Shown here in pieces: positions 33,509 through 41,172 of a stretch of 64,000 bases of DNA. Every line of letters begins with the position of its first letter. Positions within the stretch are counted from its first letter, which is position 1. A program made the translations under genes and the position numbers. The DNA comes from CAVRTJ01 sp964507185 (lineage in GTDB: Bacteria; Acidobacteriota; UBA4820; DSQY01): contig CAZDOY010000003.1 of assembly GCA_964507185.1 (NCBI GenBank), forward strand, positions 1-64,000. The letters are read 5' to 3'. A model generated the notes under the pieces. That model saw only the letters and a list, made by a program, of their open reading frames with translations, was not told the origin of the DNA and did no database searches.

Positions 33509-35044
33509 TCATTCCAGGGAGAGGCCCCCTTTACGCACGATGTCCGCAAACCGGCCTCCGGCGATCCATTCACCCAGGCTTTCCAATTCCGGCTGAATGA
33601 AACGATCCCCCTCCACCGGTGGAAAATCTCTGATCGCGGCTTTCACTACGGCCCTCAGCGCCCTTGCGGGTTCCATCGGCTCGAGCAGGTAAAGTCCCTG
33701 CAGCGCGGCCCTGGCCTCCACTGCAAAGACCCGTGCCGCATTACATGCGACCCTCCGTGCTTTTCTGGCCGCCCAGAACCCCATGGACACGTGATCCTCC
33801 TGGCCTGCGGACGTGGGGATACTGTCCACGCTCGCCGGGTGGGCAAGGGTTTTGCACTCCGACACGAGCGCGGCGGCGGTGACCTGGGGCATCATGAAGC
33901 CCGAGTTAAGACCGCCATGGCGGACCAGAAAATCGGGAAGGCCCGAGAGCCTTCCGTCGACGAGCCTTGCCGTGCGTCTTTCGCTCATGCTGGCCAGGTC
34001 CGTCAGCGCGATGGCCAGGATGTCCGCGGCGAGGGCGGCGGGAGCGCCGTGGAAGTTTCCGCCCGAAATGATTTCTCCTTCGGACGCGAAGATCATGGGG
34101 TTGTCGGTGGCGGCGTTCATCTCCACCTCCAGCACCTTTTCCACGTACGCGAGCGCATCTCTCGCCGTGCCGTGGACCTGGGGCATGCACCGGAGAGAAT
34201 AGGCGTCCTGGACCTTCTTGCAGTCTTCGTGGCTGCGCATGATGGGGCTGTCTTCCAGCAGATTCCAGAGGTTCCGGGCGCTGGCGCACTGGCCGGGATG
34301 GGGCCTGTCCGCGTGTATGCGCGGATCGAAGGCCCGCCGAGAGCCCCTGAGGGCCTCCAGGCTCAACGCACCGATCACGTCGGCCTCCCTCAGCAGGCGG
34401 CGGCCCGTGGCCGTCGCGAGGGCCAGGAGGGCCGTCATACCCTGGGTTCCGTTGATGAGCGCGAGGCCTTCCTTCGCGTGGTAGGCCACCGGCTCGAGAC
34501 CGGCTTCCGCAAGCGCCTTCCCGGCGGGCATCCAGGCGCCATGGTAAAGGGCTTCTCCCTCTCCCATGAGGCCCAGCGCGACGTGCGCCAGCGGGGCCAG
34601 GTCACCGGAAGCGCCCACGCTGCCCTGGGATGGAACCCGGGGCAGGACGCCGGCGTCGAGCATCCGCACCAGGGCCTCGAGGGTCGACACGCGGACGCCC
34701 GAGCGCCCCTTCAGCAGGCAGTTGATGCGAAGCGCCACGAGCGCGCGAACGCACTGTTCGTCGAGCGGGTCCCCCACGCCCACCGCGTGCGACCTCACCA
34801 GGTTCTGCTGGAGGGATTCCACCTGTTCGCGGGGAATGGACACGGTTGCGAAGTGTCCGAAGCCCGTCGTGATGCCATACGCGACGCGGCCTTCTTCCAC
34901 GGCTTCGCGCACGAAGCGTTCGCTCCCGGCCACGGCTTCGAGCGCGGTGCCGTCCAGTTCAACGCCCGCACCGCGGGCCACGGCTTCCAGGCCTTCCAAA
35001 TCCAGGCTGGTTCCGTCCAATCGTACTCGTTGAGGATCAGGCAT
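33509..35044 (-). CDS. hutH: Histidine ammonia-lyase
   Basis: Non-oxidative deamination of histidine to urocanate, the first step of histidine breakdown. The 511-aa MIO-family lyase contains the Ala-Ser-Gly that forms the methylidene-imidazolone cofactor in GSVGASGDLAPLAH (about residues 141-154). YGITTGFGHF carries the catalytic tyrosine near the N-terminus. GNFHGAPAALAADILAIAL and SIPTSAGQEDHVSMG are the family's later active-site blocks and fit HutH better than phenylalanine or tyrosine lyases. No hutU, hutI or hutG lies in the window. ATG 35044 has GGGGG four bases upstream. Confidence 0.93.
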   Translation of the reverse strand: MPDPQRVRLDGTSLDLEGLEAVARGAGVELDGTALEAVAGSERFVREAVEEGRVAYGITTGFGHFATVSIPREQVESLQQNLVRSHAVGVGDPLDEQCVRALVALRINCLLKGRSGVRVSTLEALVRMLDAGVLPRVPSQGSVGASGDLAPLAHVALGLMGEGEALYHGAWMPAGKALAEAGLEPVAYHAKEGLALINGTQGMTALLALATATGRRLLREADVIGALSLEALRGSRRAFDPRIHADRPHPGQCASARNLWNLLEDSPIMRSHEDCKKVQDAYSLRCMPQVHGTARDALAYVEKVLEVEMNAATDNPMIFASEGEIISGGNFHGAPAALAADILAIALTDLASMSERRTARLVDGRLSGLPDFLVRHGGLNSGFMMPQVTAAALVSECKTLAHPASVDSIPTSAGQEDHVSMGFWAARKARRVACNAARVFAVEARAALQGLYLLEPMEPARALRAVVKAAIRDFPPVEGDRFIQPELESLGEWIAGGRFADIVRKGGLSLE

Positions 35045-35101
35045 GAAGCCCCCGTGTGATTTGTCCTTACTCTGTCTGCGGAGTGTTGGATCAGGGACGG
35101 C

Positions 35102-35509
35102 TCAACCGCCTCTGATAACGATATCGTCGGGCGTGGCCCACTTCTTGTCCGGACCGGCTGAACTCAGGACGAAGGACGTGCCTTCGCCGTGATATCGCAC
35201 CCGCGTGTTCCAGGGATCGACCTGCGGCGCGTCGCGTATCCCCGCCTTAAGGAGGGCGCTCACGTCTTCACCCTCGGGGACGTGGCCGTTTTCGACCGCA
35301 TAATTTCTGATCTGCGTGGCCACGGCGCCAAGGCTCAGTTTGAAGGCGTTCCTAATGGGCGGAATGGGATTTATGGCGGCCGGCGGCTCCTTGTCCGATT
35401 TGCCGCAGGCGGTCAGGAGGGCGATCGCCGAGATCGCCGCCAGGACGGCGACAAGAAAGGCCCCCGCCGTCCTTTTTCGAAAAGTCATTTCTCCGATTCT
35501 CTGGGTCAT
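35102..35509 (-). CDS. Lipoprotein with a GspG-pseudopilin-like C-terminal domain
   Basis: A 135-aa protein with a basic N-terminus, a hydrophobic stretch and a lipobox (IALLTAC, Cys about residue 35), so it is likely a periplasm-facing lipoprotein. The mature part reads as a trimmed GspG soluble domain: a helix (NAFKLSLGAVATQIRNYAVENGHVP), then VDPWNTRVRYHGEG and SSAGPDKKWATPDDIVI. That end closely follows the DPWG...S.G.D....DDI pattern of major pseudopilins. The prepilin leader has been replaced by a lipid anchor. ATG 35509 has GAGGAG nine bases upstream. Confidence 0.75.
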   Translation of the reverse strand: MTQRIGEMTFRKRTAGAFLVAVLAAISAIALLTACGKSDKEPPAAINPIPPIRNAFKLSLGAVATQIRNYAVENGHVPEGEDVSALLKAGIRDAPQVDPWNTRVRYHGEGTSFVLSSAGPDKKWATPDDIVIRGG

Positions 35510-35617
35510 CGCGTCAATCTCCTCGAGGCCATGATTTTATCTCACCGCCGCGACTTTTTCATAGCCTGCGGCGAAGCGAAGCGCACCCCACCGCCGGACC
35601 TGCCGCCGTTCAAGGAC

Positions 35618-35642
35618 AAAAGCACCGGCCGGCCGTCGGTGC
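35618..35642 (-). terminator. Rho-independent terminator after the acyl-CoA dehydrogenase gene
   Basis: On the minus strand GCACCG (35642-35637) and CGGTGC (35627-35622) form the outer stem, with a further GC-rich inner pairing. TTTTGTCC follows at 35621-35614. It lies 51 bp past the stop of the acyl-CoA dehydrogenase gene. Confidence 0.65.
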
Positions 35643-35692
35643 CTCCGGCGAGGCGGAAGCAACTCCAAAGGACTTGACGAACCCGGCCCCGC

Positions 35693-36889
35693 TCAGTCCT
35701 TCGTGGGATTCACGTCCGATCTGAAGGCTTCGAACCCGGTTACGTCGGCCCCGACGACAAGCTTGTGGATGTCATGGGTGCCTTCGTAGGTGTAGACGCT
35801 CTCGAGGTTCTGCATGTGCCGCATGGCCGTGTATTCGTCCAGAATGCCGTTGGCGCCCTCTATGTCCCTGGCCATACGAGCGCATTCGCGCGCCATGGAC
35901 ACGCAATTCATTTTTGCGAGGCTGACCTGCGGGTGCCTGAGCGTTCCCCCGTCTTTCATTTTCCCGAGCTTCCAGACGAGAAGCTGCGCCTTGGTGATTT
36001 CATTCACCATCCAGACGAGTTTGTCTTGCACGAGTTGAAAGCGCGCGATGGGGCCCTCGAACATGATGCGCTCCCGGGCATAGCGCAGGGCCTCGTCGTA
36101 GCAGGCCATGGCCGCGCCGATCCCGCCCCATGCTATCCCGTAACGGGCCTGATTCAGGCACGAAAGCGGCCCCTTGAGCCCCTTCACGCCCTGCAGGCGG
36201 TTGGCTTCGGGAACGGCCACGTCTTCAAAGATCAGTTCGGACGTCACCGATGCCCTCAGCGACAGCTTGCCTTTCATTTCGGGCGCTGAAAAACCGGGCA
36301 TCCCCTTTTCCACGAGGAAACCTTGAACGCCGTCGTCGGTCCTGGCCCACACGACCGCAACGTCGGCTATGGTGCCGTTGGTTATCCACATCTTCGCCCC
36401 GTTCAGGACCCACTCGCCGCCTCTGCGCTCAGCTCTGGTCTTCATGGACGAAGGATCGCTGCCCGCATCGGGCTCGGTCAGGCCGTAGCAACCGATCATC
36501 TTCCCGGCCGACAGTGGGGGCAGGAAACGCTTCTTCTGCGCATCGCTCCCGTAAGCAAAAATGGGAAACATGACCAGGGATCCCTGAACCGACGCGAAAG
36601 ACCGCATGGCCGAATCGCCCCGTTCCAGTTCCTGCATGATGAGCCCGTAGGCGATGTTGTCCAAGCCGGCGCATCCGTATTCCTCGGGGAGGTTCGATCC
36701 GAAGAGGCCCAGTTCGGCCATCTCGCCCACCAGATCCATCGGGAAGGTGGCTTCCTCATAGTGCTTCGCTATGACGGGAAGAACGCGATCCTCGACCCAC
36801 GACCGGACCGTGTCCCTGATCATCTTCTGCTCGTCCGCGAGCAAGTCGTCCAAACGATAATAATCCAGTGCCTGGAACCGCGCTGCCAT
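35693..36889 (-). CDS. Acyl-CoA dehydrogenase, glutaryl-CoA dehydrogenase-like
   Basis: FAD-dependent dehydrogenase that introduces the alpha-beta double bond into an acyl-CoA. The 398-aa sequence is closest to the glutaryl-CoA dehydrogenase branch: SFASVQGSLVMFPIFAYGS, GCYGLTEPDAGSDPSSM, WVLNGAKMWITNG, and the catalytic glutamate in VYTYEGTHDIHKLVVG. The MRSFASVQ context and YEGTHDIH are characteristic of that subgroup, but substrate choice and decarboxylation are inferred. ATG 36889 has GGGAGGATAGACA just upstream. Together with the hydroxyacyl-CoA dehydrogenase it suggests degradation of lysine/tryptophan-type glutaryl-CoA or fatty acids. Confidence 0.92.
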   Translation of the reverse strand: MAARFQALDYYRLDDLLADEQKMIRDTVRSWVEDRVLPVIAKHYEEATFPMDLVGEMAELGLFGSNLPEEYGCAGLDNIAYGLIMQELERGDSAMRSFASVQGSLVMFPIFAYGSDAQKKRFLPPLSAGKMIGCYGLTEPDAGSDPSSMKTRAERRGGEWVLNGAKMWITNGTIADVAVVWARTDDGVQGFLVEKGMPGFSAPEMKGKLSLRASVTSELIFEDVAVPEANRLQGVKGLKGPLSCLNQARYGIAWGGIGAAMACYDEALRYARERIMFEGPIARFQLVQDKLVWMVNEITKAQLLVWKLGKMKDGGTLRHPQVSLAKMNCVSMARECARMARDIEGANGILDEYTAMRHMQNLESVYTYEGTHDIHKLVVGADVTGFEAFRSDVNPTKD

Positions 36890-36982
36890 TGTCTATCCTC
36901 CCAGGGGTTGGCCATTGGCCGAATGCAGACTATCAAGGATATCAGAAATCCAGAGACGCGTGGCGAAAAACCTTCGCTTCAG

Positions 36983-37008
36983 AAAAAAGAGGCCGCCCTG
37001 CGGCGGCC
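36983..37008 (-). terminator. Rho-independent terminator after the basic-tailed protein gene
   Basis: On the minus strand a 7-bp GGCCGCC/GGCGGCC stem with a GCAG loop (37008-36991) is followed by TCTTTTTTC (36990-36982). It lies 28 bp past the stop of the gene ending at 37037. The T-run lies on the minus side, fixing the direction. Confidence 0.85.
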
Positions 37009-37036
37009 CCTTCTGTTGATCGGACTCTAGGCCTGT

Positions 37037-37702
37037 TCAGCCCCCAAGACCCATAACTTCAGCGACGCTCTTCGGCGGCCGTATCCGCCTCGAGGTCTTC
37101 CTTGCGGCTCTTTTTGCAGGCTTGGCCGGCGCTGCAGCCCTTGACGCCTTTTTGCGGCCGCCCTTCGCCTGCTGTACGCTGCGGCCGGAACGAGGGCCGC
37201 GTCTGCGTTTCGGAGGCTCGTCCTGCAAACCGCTCTTGGTCAAGGTCCAGAGGCCGCGGGACGATCCGTGGCGAACCATACCCTCATTCCGGAGCGAGCT
37301 GAAGTGCTGGCGACCGGTCGGTGGAACGCGCTTGCCCGCCGCCAGGAAACACGCATGGATGTGGGCATCCGCCACTTCATCAATGCCCCTGGCTTTCCAG
37401 AAACGCATGTACTCGAGGTATTTTTCCTTGTTGCTGGTCAGCTTCTTGCCTTCCATGAAGGCCGCCAGTTGCTTCTTGTCTATGGGCGGAACCTGCTTCC
37501 TCCTGGGAGAGGGCGCCCTCTTCGCGGCGGGCGCAGCCTTCCTTCCCCGCCTTTTCTTTGGTTGCGGTTCGGCGCCCATTTCTTCCATAGCGCCTTCGGC
37601 AAGGAGCGTATCGACGTAGGATTCCACGAACTTGCGATCCCCCTCGATGTCGAGCTCGAACTCGCCGTGCCTGATATGAATCCGATAGCTTTTTTCGGGC
37701 AT
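37037..37702 (-). CDS. Protein with a small N-terminal domain and a histone-H1-like basic tail
   Basis: A 221-aa protein in three parts. Residues 1-45 (YRIHIRHGEFELDIEGDRKFVESYVDTLL) form a beta-alpha unit seen in other unstudied bacterial proteins. Residues about 70-165 contain a helical domain (IDKKQLAAFMEGKKLTSNKEKYLEYMRFWKARG...ILAAGKRVPP-type, ending LWTLTKSG) resembling a winged-helix. Two Lys/Arg/Ala/Pro-rich low-complexity segments (about 48-70 and 165-210, with AAPAKPAKRAARK) resemble histone H1 or bacterial H1-like tails. DNA or RNA binding is inferred. It is monocistronic, with a near-consensus promoter and a strong terminator. ATG 37702 has TAGGAG upstream. Confidence 0.75.
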   Translation of the reverse strand: MPEKSYRIHIRHGEFELDIEGDRKFVESYVDTLLAEGAMEEMGAEPQPKKRRGRKAAPAAKRAPSPRRKQVPPIDKKQLAAFMEGKKLTSNKEKYLEYMRFWKARGIDEVADAHIHACFLAAGKRVPPTGRQHFSSLRNEGMVRHGSSRGLWTLTKSGLQDEPPKRRRGPRSGRSVQQAKGGRKKASRAAAPAKPAKRAARKTSRRIRPPKSVAEVMGLGG

Positions 37703-37741
37703 TTTGGTCTCCTATTTGTAGAGGCCGATCACCTTGCAATG

Positions 37742-37770
37742 AATGTAAGGTATTGGACTTATTATGTCAA
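37742..37770 (-). promoter_or_regulatory. Sigma70-type promoter of the basic-tailed protein gene
   Basis: On the minus strand a perfect TTGACA (37770-37765) is followed after 17 bp by TACATT (37747-37742). Transcription would start near 37735, about 33 bases before ATG 37702. Confidence 0.75.
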
Positions 37771-38171
37771 GCTCGACAAAATCAGCCGGACGGAATTTGA
37801 AAGTGTGAACAGAAGGCCCATTCCACAAGCCGGGAAGCCATGTCTCAAATCATTCCGTGCGCATCCCAGCATGAGATCAACGACAATAAGAGGCAATGTG
37901 TTTCATTGCGGGAGTCGTAAGGCGAATCGCACGGAAGTGCTCTCTGCCTTGCATCCCTGTCGGTGCTCATCCTGCGGGATAGCGACGCCACGATACGAAT
38001 TACCGAGAGAACAATCATAGTGAAAGCGGTTCGTCTACAATGCAACGGCGATACCTCAGCGGTCGCCCGAAAGCTGGTCATCCGGCCCACCTCGGTCCGA
38101 TAAACGGGAACTCTATTCCCGATCTGCCTCGAGGGAAACTTCGTTCGCATCGGCGATCGACGACGACAAAT
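37771..38171. other. Intergenic region, slightly AT-richer than its surroundings
   Basis: About 400 bp with no supportable gene. Open frames exist (for example minus 37845-38210) but their translations are not protein-like and lack ribosome sites. TTGTAG...TATGAT-like promoter words near 38015-38040 on the minus strand are 15 bp apart and unconvincing. Confidence 0.4.
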
Positions 38172-38197
38172 GGCCGCGGAGCGAACGCCCCGCGGCC
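38172..38197 (-). terminator. Candidate terminator hairpin after bioY
   Basis: GGCCGCGG (38172-38179) pairs perfectly with CCGCGGCC (38190-38197) across a 10-base loop, 33 bp beyond the bioY stop. On the minus strand it is followed only by ATTTGTCG, so the T-run is poor. Confidence 0.4.
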
Positions 38198-38229
38198 CGT
38201 CCGGTCGCATCTTGTTTTCGGTTTGCGGT

Positions 38230-38793
38230 TCAGTCTGCCCTCGTCAAAGAGGGCGAAAAGGCCGTCGCGCACAGGATCTTGGCGATCTCTCCGGGCACGA
38301 ACGGCGCCACGCCCAGCAGGACCATCTGTCCGGCGGAAAGGTGCATGACGAAGCCCAGCCACAAAGCGCCCGAGAGCAGGATCAGCGCATCGGCGACGGC
38401 GAAGAGCACAAATTTGCCGACGGTCCCGCGCGTTGCTGCTTTCTTGTAGAAGTGCCCCACCAGAATCGCGGCGGGAAGGAAGGCCCAGAGATACCCGGCG
38501 GTCGGTCCAAGCAGATATATGAAACCGCCCGCCGCGCCGGCGAAGACGGACAACCCCGCGGCGCCCATGCCGAGGTAGGTCGCCTGCACGCCGCATGCCC
38601 ATGCAGTTCCCAGCCAGGCGCCGCCCAAAAGCACGAAGAGGGTCTGGAGGGTCACCGGTACGGGTGTGAAGGGCAGGGGAACGACGACGTAGGCGCCCAG
38701 AAAGGTGGCCATGAGGAAGAAGATCGAAAGCATCGCGCGCTCGGCGGTCGCCCCTCCGAGCGGCAAACTCAAAGTCTGTTCAACGCGCTTCAT
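38230..38793 (-). CDS. bioY: Biotin transporter BioY
   Basis: Substrate-binding membrane subunit for biotin uptake through an ECF-type transporter. The 187-aa protein has about six membrane helices and the BioY blocks: VPLPFTPVPVTLQTLFVLLGGAWLG, YLGMGAAGLSVFAG, and GFIYLLGPTAGYLWAF near the middle. No ecfA or ecfT genes are adjacent, so it would use a shared module elsewhere or work alone. ATG 38793 has GGGAGG seven bases upstream. I saw no BirA- or BioR-type operator in the 169-bp upstream gap. Confidence 0.92.
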   Translation of the reverse strand: MKRVEQTLSLPLGGATAERAMLSIFFLMATFLGAYVVVPLPFTPVPVTLQTLFVLLGGAWLGTAWACGVQATYLGMGAAGLSVFAGAAGGFIYLLGPTAGYLWAFLPAAILVGHFYKKAATRGTVGKFVLFAVADALILLSGALWLGFVMHLSAGQMVLLGVAPFVPGEIAKILCATAFSPSLTRAD

Positions 38794-38962
38794 GTGCGTC
38801 CTCCCTTTCCTTTGAATCCTTGGGCCCTCTCACCGGGGCCTGAACGTCACCACCCGGCGCGGAGAATCGCTCTCGTCACGCGCGGATCGAACAGGAGTAT
38901 TCTACCGTATTTTTCACCGGCAGGTGCAACCCTTCCCGCGCCGGCACCCTTTTCGTCCCTGC

Positions 38963-41068
38963 TCATTCCACACCGCCCGTGACCGACCTCGCGTCTCCCT
39001 GCGGCTCCCGCCCAAGGCCGAACTGGGTGTTGTAGAGATGGGCGTACAGTCCGCCCATGGTCATCAGTTCGGCGTGCGTGCCTCTCTCCACGATACGGCC
39101 CTTCTTCAAGACGAGGATCAGATCCGCGTCCTGAATGGTCGAAAGCCTGTGCGCGACGACTACGGCGGTCCGTCCCGAAAGGAGGTGCCCAAGGGCTTGC
39201 TGGATGAGCAGTTCGGTCTGGCTGTCCACGCTGGCCGTGGCTTCGTCGAGCACCAGCACCGTGGGATCGGCAACCAGCGCGCGGGCGAAGGAAACAAGTT
39301 GCCTTTCCCCCTGCGAAAGAACCGTCCCGCGCTCGTTCAGCGCGTAGTCGAGTCCACCCGGAACGCGATCCACGACGGTTCCGGCCCGGCTGGCGTCGAG
39401 CGCCCTGCCGAGAAGATCCTGCGGAACCTCTTCGCGAAGCGTGATGTTCTCCCCCAGGCTTCCCGAGAAGAGGAAGAGATCCTGCTGGACGAAGGCGAAC
39501 TGGCGCCTGAGAGCCTGTATGTCCCATTCATCTACCGGGATTCCGTCAACGAGGATCCGCCCGTTGCCCGGCTGCAGTTCGTAGAATCTGAGCAGGAGAG
39601 CGGTGATCGTCGTCTTGCCGGATCCCGTCGGACCGACGAGGGCGACTGTGCCGCCGCACGGCACCTCAAACGAGATGTTCTTAAGGACTGGTTGTCCCTC
39701 TTCGTACGCGAAGGAAACGTCATCGAAGACGATGTTTCCGCAGGCCTTCCCCGGCACCTTAGCCATGCCCGCGTCTTCGGGTCTCGTGTCCAGGATCTGA
39801 AATATGCGCTCGCTTGCGACGACACTGCTCTGCACGATGTTGAACTTCTCCGCCAGGTCCTGCAGGGGCATAAAGAGCATTCTCAGGTAGATGAGAAAAG
39901 CGACAAGAGTTCCGATGCTCGTCTGGTGGCCGAGTACCTGGATTCCGGCCACCCAGATGACCAGCGCGATGGCCGAAGTGGCGAATGCGTCGATGAGCGG
40001 ACGGAAGACGGCAAAGGTGTAGATCAGCCGCATCTGGATGCGGTAGAAATCCTCGCCGAGGTCGTAAAATCGCCTGGCCGAGCGGCGTTCCGCCACGAAG
40101 GTCTTGATGACGGCGATGCCCTGGACCGCTTCCTGGAGAAAGGTGTTGATCCTCGCAAGCTGTACCCGGACCAGCCTGTAGATCTTCTGGGAGCGGCGCT
40201 TGAACCACAGCGACAGGATAAAGAGCGGCGGCGCCAGAAGCAGGAGCCGGGCCGTCAGGTGTCCGTCCAGCGTGGCCAGGACAGCCACAATGCCGACGAA
40301 GAGCGCCGCGTCGGACACCGCCGTGGCGACGACCGACGTAAAGAGCTCGGAGAGGGTGGCCGTGTCGTTGGTCACCCGCGTGACGAGGCGGCCCACCGGA
40401 TTCTCGTCGAAATACCGGATCGGAAGCCTGTGCAGATGCTTGAAGAGCTGAGCCCGCATGATGAGCACGGCGCGCTGCCCGAGATTGTTGAGACCGAGGG
40501 TGACCACGTATGCCAGCCCGAAGTTCAGGATGAGCAGGAGGACGTACAGGGCGGCGAGCCGCATGACGCCCGCTCGTCCCGCGCTCAGAACCGACTCGCG
40601 CAGGGCGGTGGGCACCTTTTTTACGACCGTCCCGGAAACGAAGGCGCCCTCCGCCGTCCTGATCTCGCCTTCGACGGGACGGGTGCCCTTGCGCAGGAGG
40701 TAGTACCGCTCGCTCCCGGCCAGTTTCCTGGTGAGGATCTCCTCCTTCAGCGCCCTGGGCAGCATTGACACCTTCACGAACAGGTGGCGCCCGTCGCCTG
40801 CCGCCACGGCCCCCTCGTCGGCCTGCATGATCTGCCGACGCAGGCCGTCCGACGCGGCGTCGACGCGCTCGTAGGGGGGCAGTATGTAGTTGTCTATGCC
40901 GCTTCTGGTGAGGAGAGGAAGGGACAATTGGACCCCCGCCTGAAGGACGGAGCCGACGATGCACAGAACGAGAAGCCACCGGCGGCCACGCACGTAGCGC
41001 ATGATCCGCGTGAAATGCCCAAAGAGCCGGAAGGCGCCGAGTTTTTCCTCTTCCCGTTTAATCGCCAT
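38963..41068 (-). CDS. ABC exporter half-transporter (catalytic partner of a heterodimer)
   Basis: Type IV-fold ABC exporter subunit, 701 aa: transmembrane domain then nucleotide-binding domain. Walker A is GPTGSGKTT, the signature is LSQGERQ (in place of LSGGQ), and Walker B is VLVLDEATASVD with the catalytic glutamate. A ~105-residue polar insertion separates helix 1 from helix 2 (about 60-165), which is unusual for this family. The second exporter gene lies 104 bp upstream and has a degenerate Walker B, so the two form a heterodimer of the MdlAB/TmrAB type. Substrate unknown, with lipid or drug export usual in the family. ATG 41068 has only a weak GGA ribosome site. Confidence 0.9.
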   Translation of the reverse strand: MAIKREEEKLGAFRLFGHFTRIMRYVRGRRWLLVLCIVGSVLQAGVQLSLPLLTRSGIDNYILPPYERVDAASDGLRRQIMQADEGAVAAGDGRHLFVKVSMLPRALKEEILTRKLAGSERYYLLRKGTRPVEGEIRTAEGAFVSGTVVKKVPTALRESVLSAGRAGVMRLAALYVLLLILNFGLAYVVTLGLNNLGQRAVLIMRAQLFKHLHRLPIRYFDENPVGRLVTRVTNDTATLSELFTSVVATAVSDAALFVGIVAVLATLDGHLTARLLLLAPPLFILSLWFKRRSQKIYRLVRVQLARINTFLQEAVQGIAVIKTFVAERRSARRFYDLGEDFYRIQMRLIYTFAVFRPLIDAFATSAIALVIWVAGIQVLGHQTSIGTLVAFLIYLRMLFMPLQDLAEKFNIVQSSVVASERIFQILDTRPEDAGMAKVPGKACGNIVFDDVSFAYEEGQPVLKNISFEVPCGGTVALVGPTGSGKTTITALLLRFYELQPGNGRILVDGIPVDEWDIQALRRQFAFVQQDLFLFSGSLGENITLREEVPQDLLGRALDASRAGTVVDRVPGGLDYALNERGTVLSQGERQLVSFARALVADPTVLVLDEATASVDSQTELLIQQALGHLLSGRTAVVVAHRLSTIQDADLILVLKKGRIVERGTHAELMTMGGLYAHLYNTQFGLGREPQGDARSVTGGVE

Positions 41069-41172
41069 TGTTCCAGGTCACATCCTCGTAGTGTTCCCAG
41101 CGGCCGACGAGAGGGCTCCGGCCCCACTGCGCCTCCTGTCCGTCCTTCGCCCACGCGCCGCCCGGTGCGGCT

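Noticed and set aside
38794..38962. Biotin-repressor operator before bioY
   Set aside because: No half-sites of the BirA or BioR type are visible in this gap.
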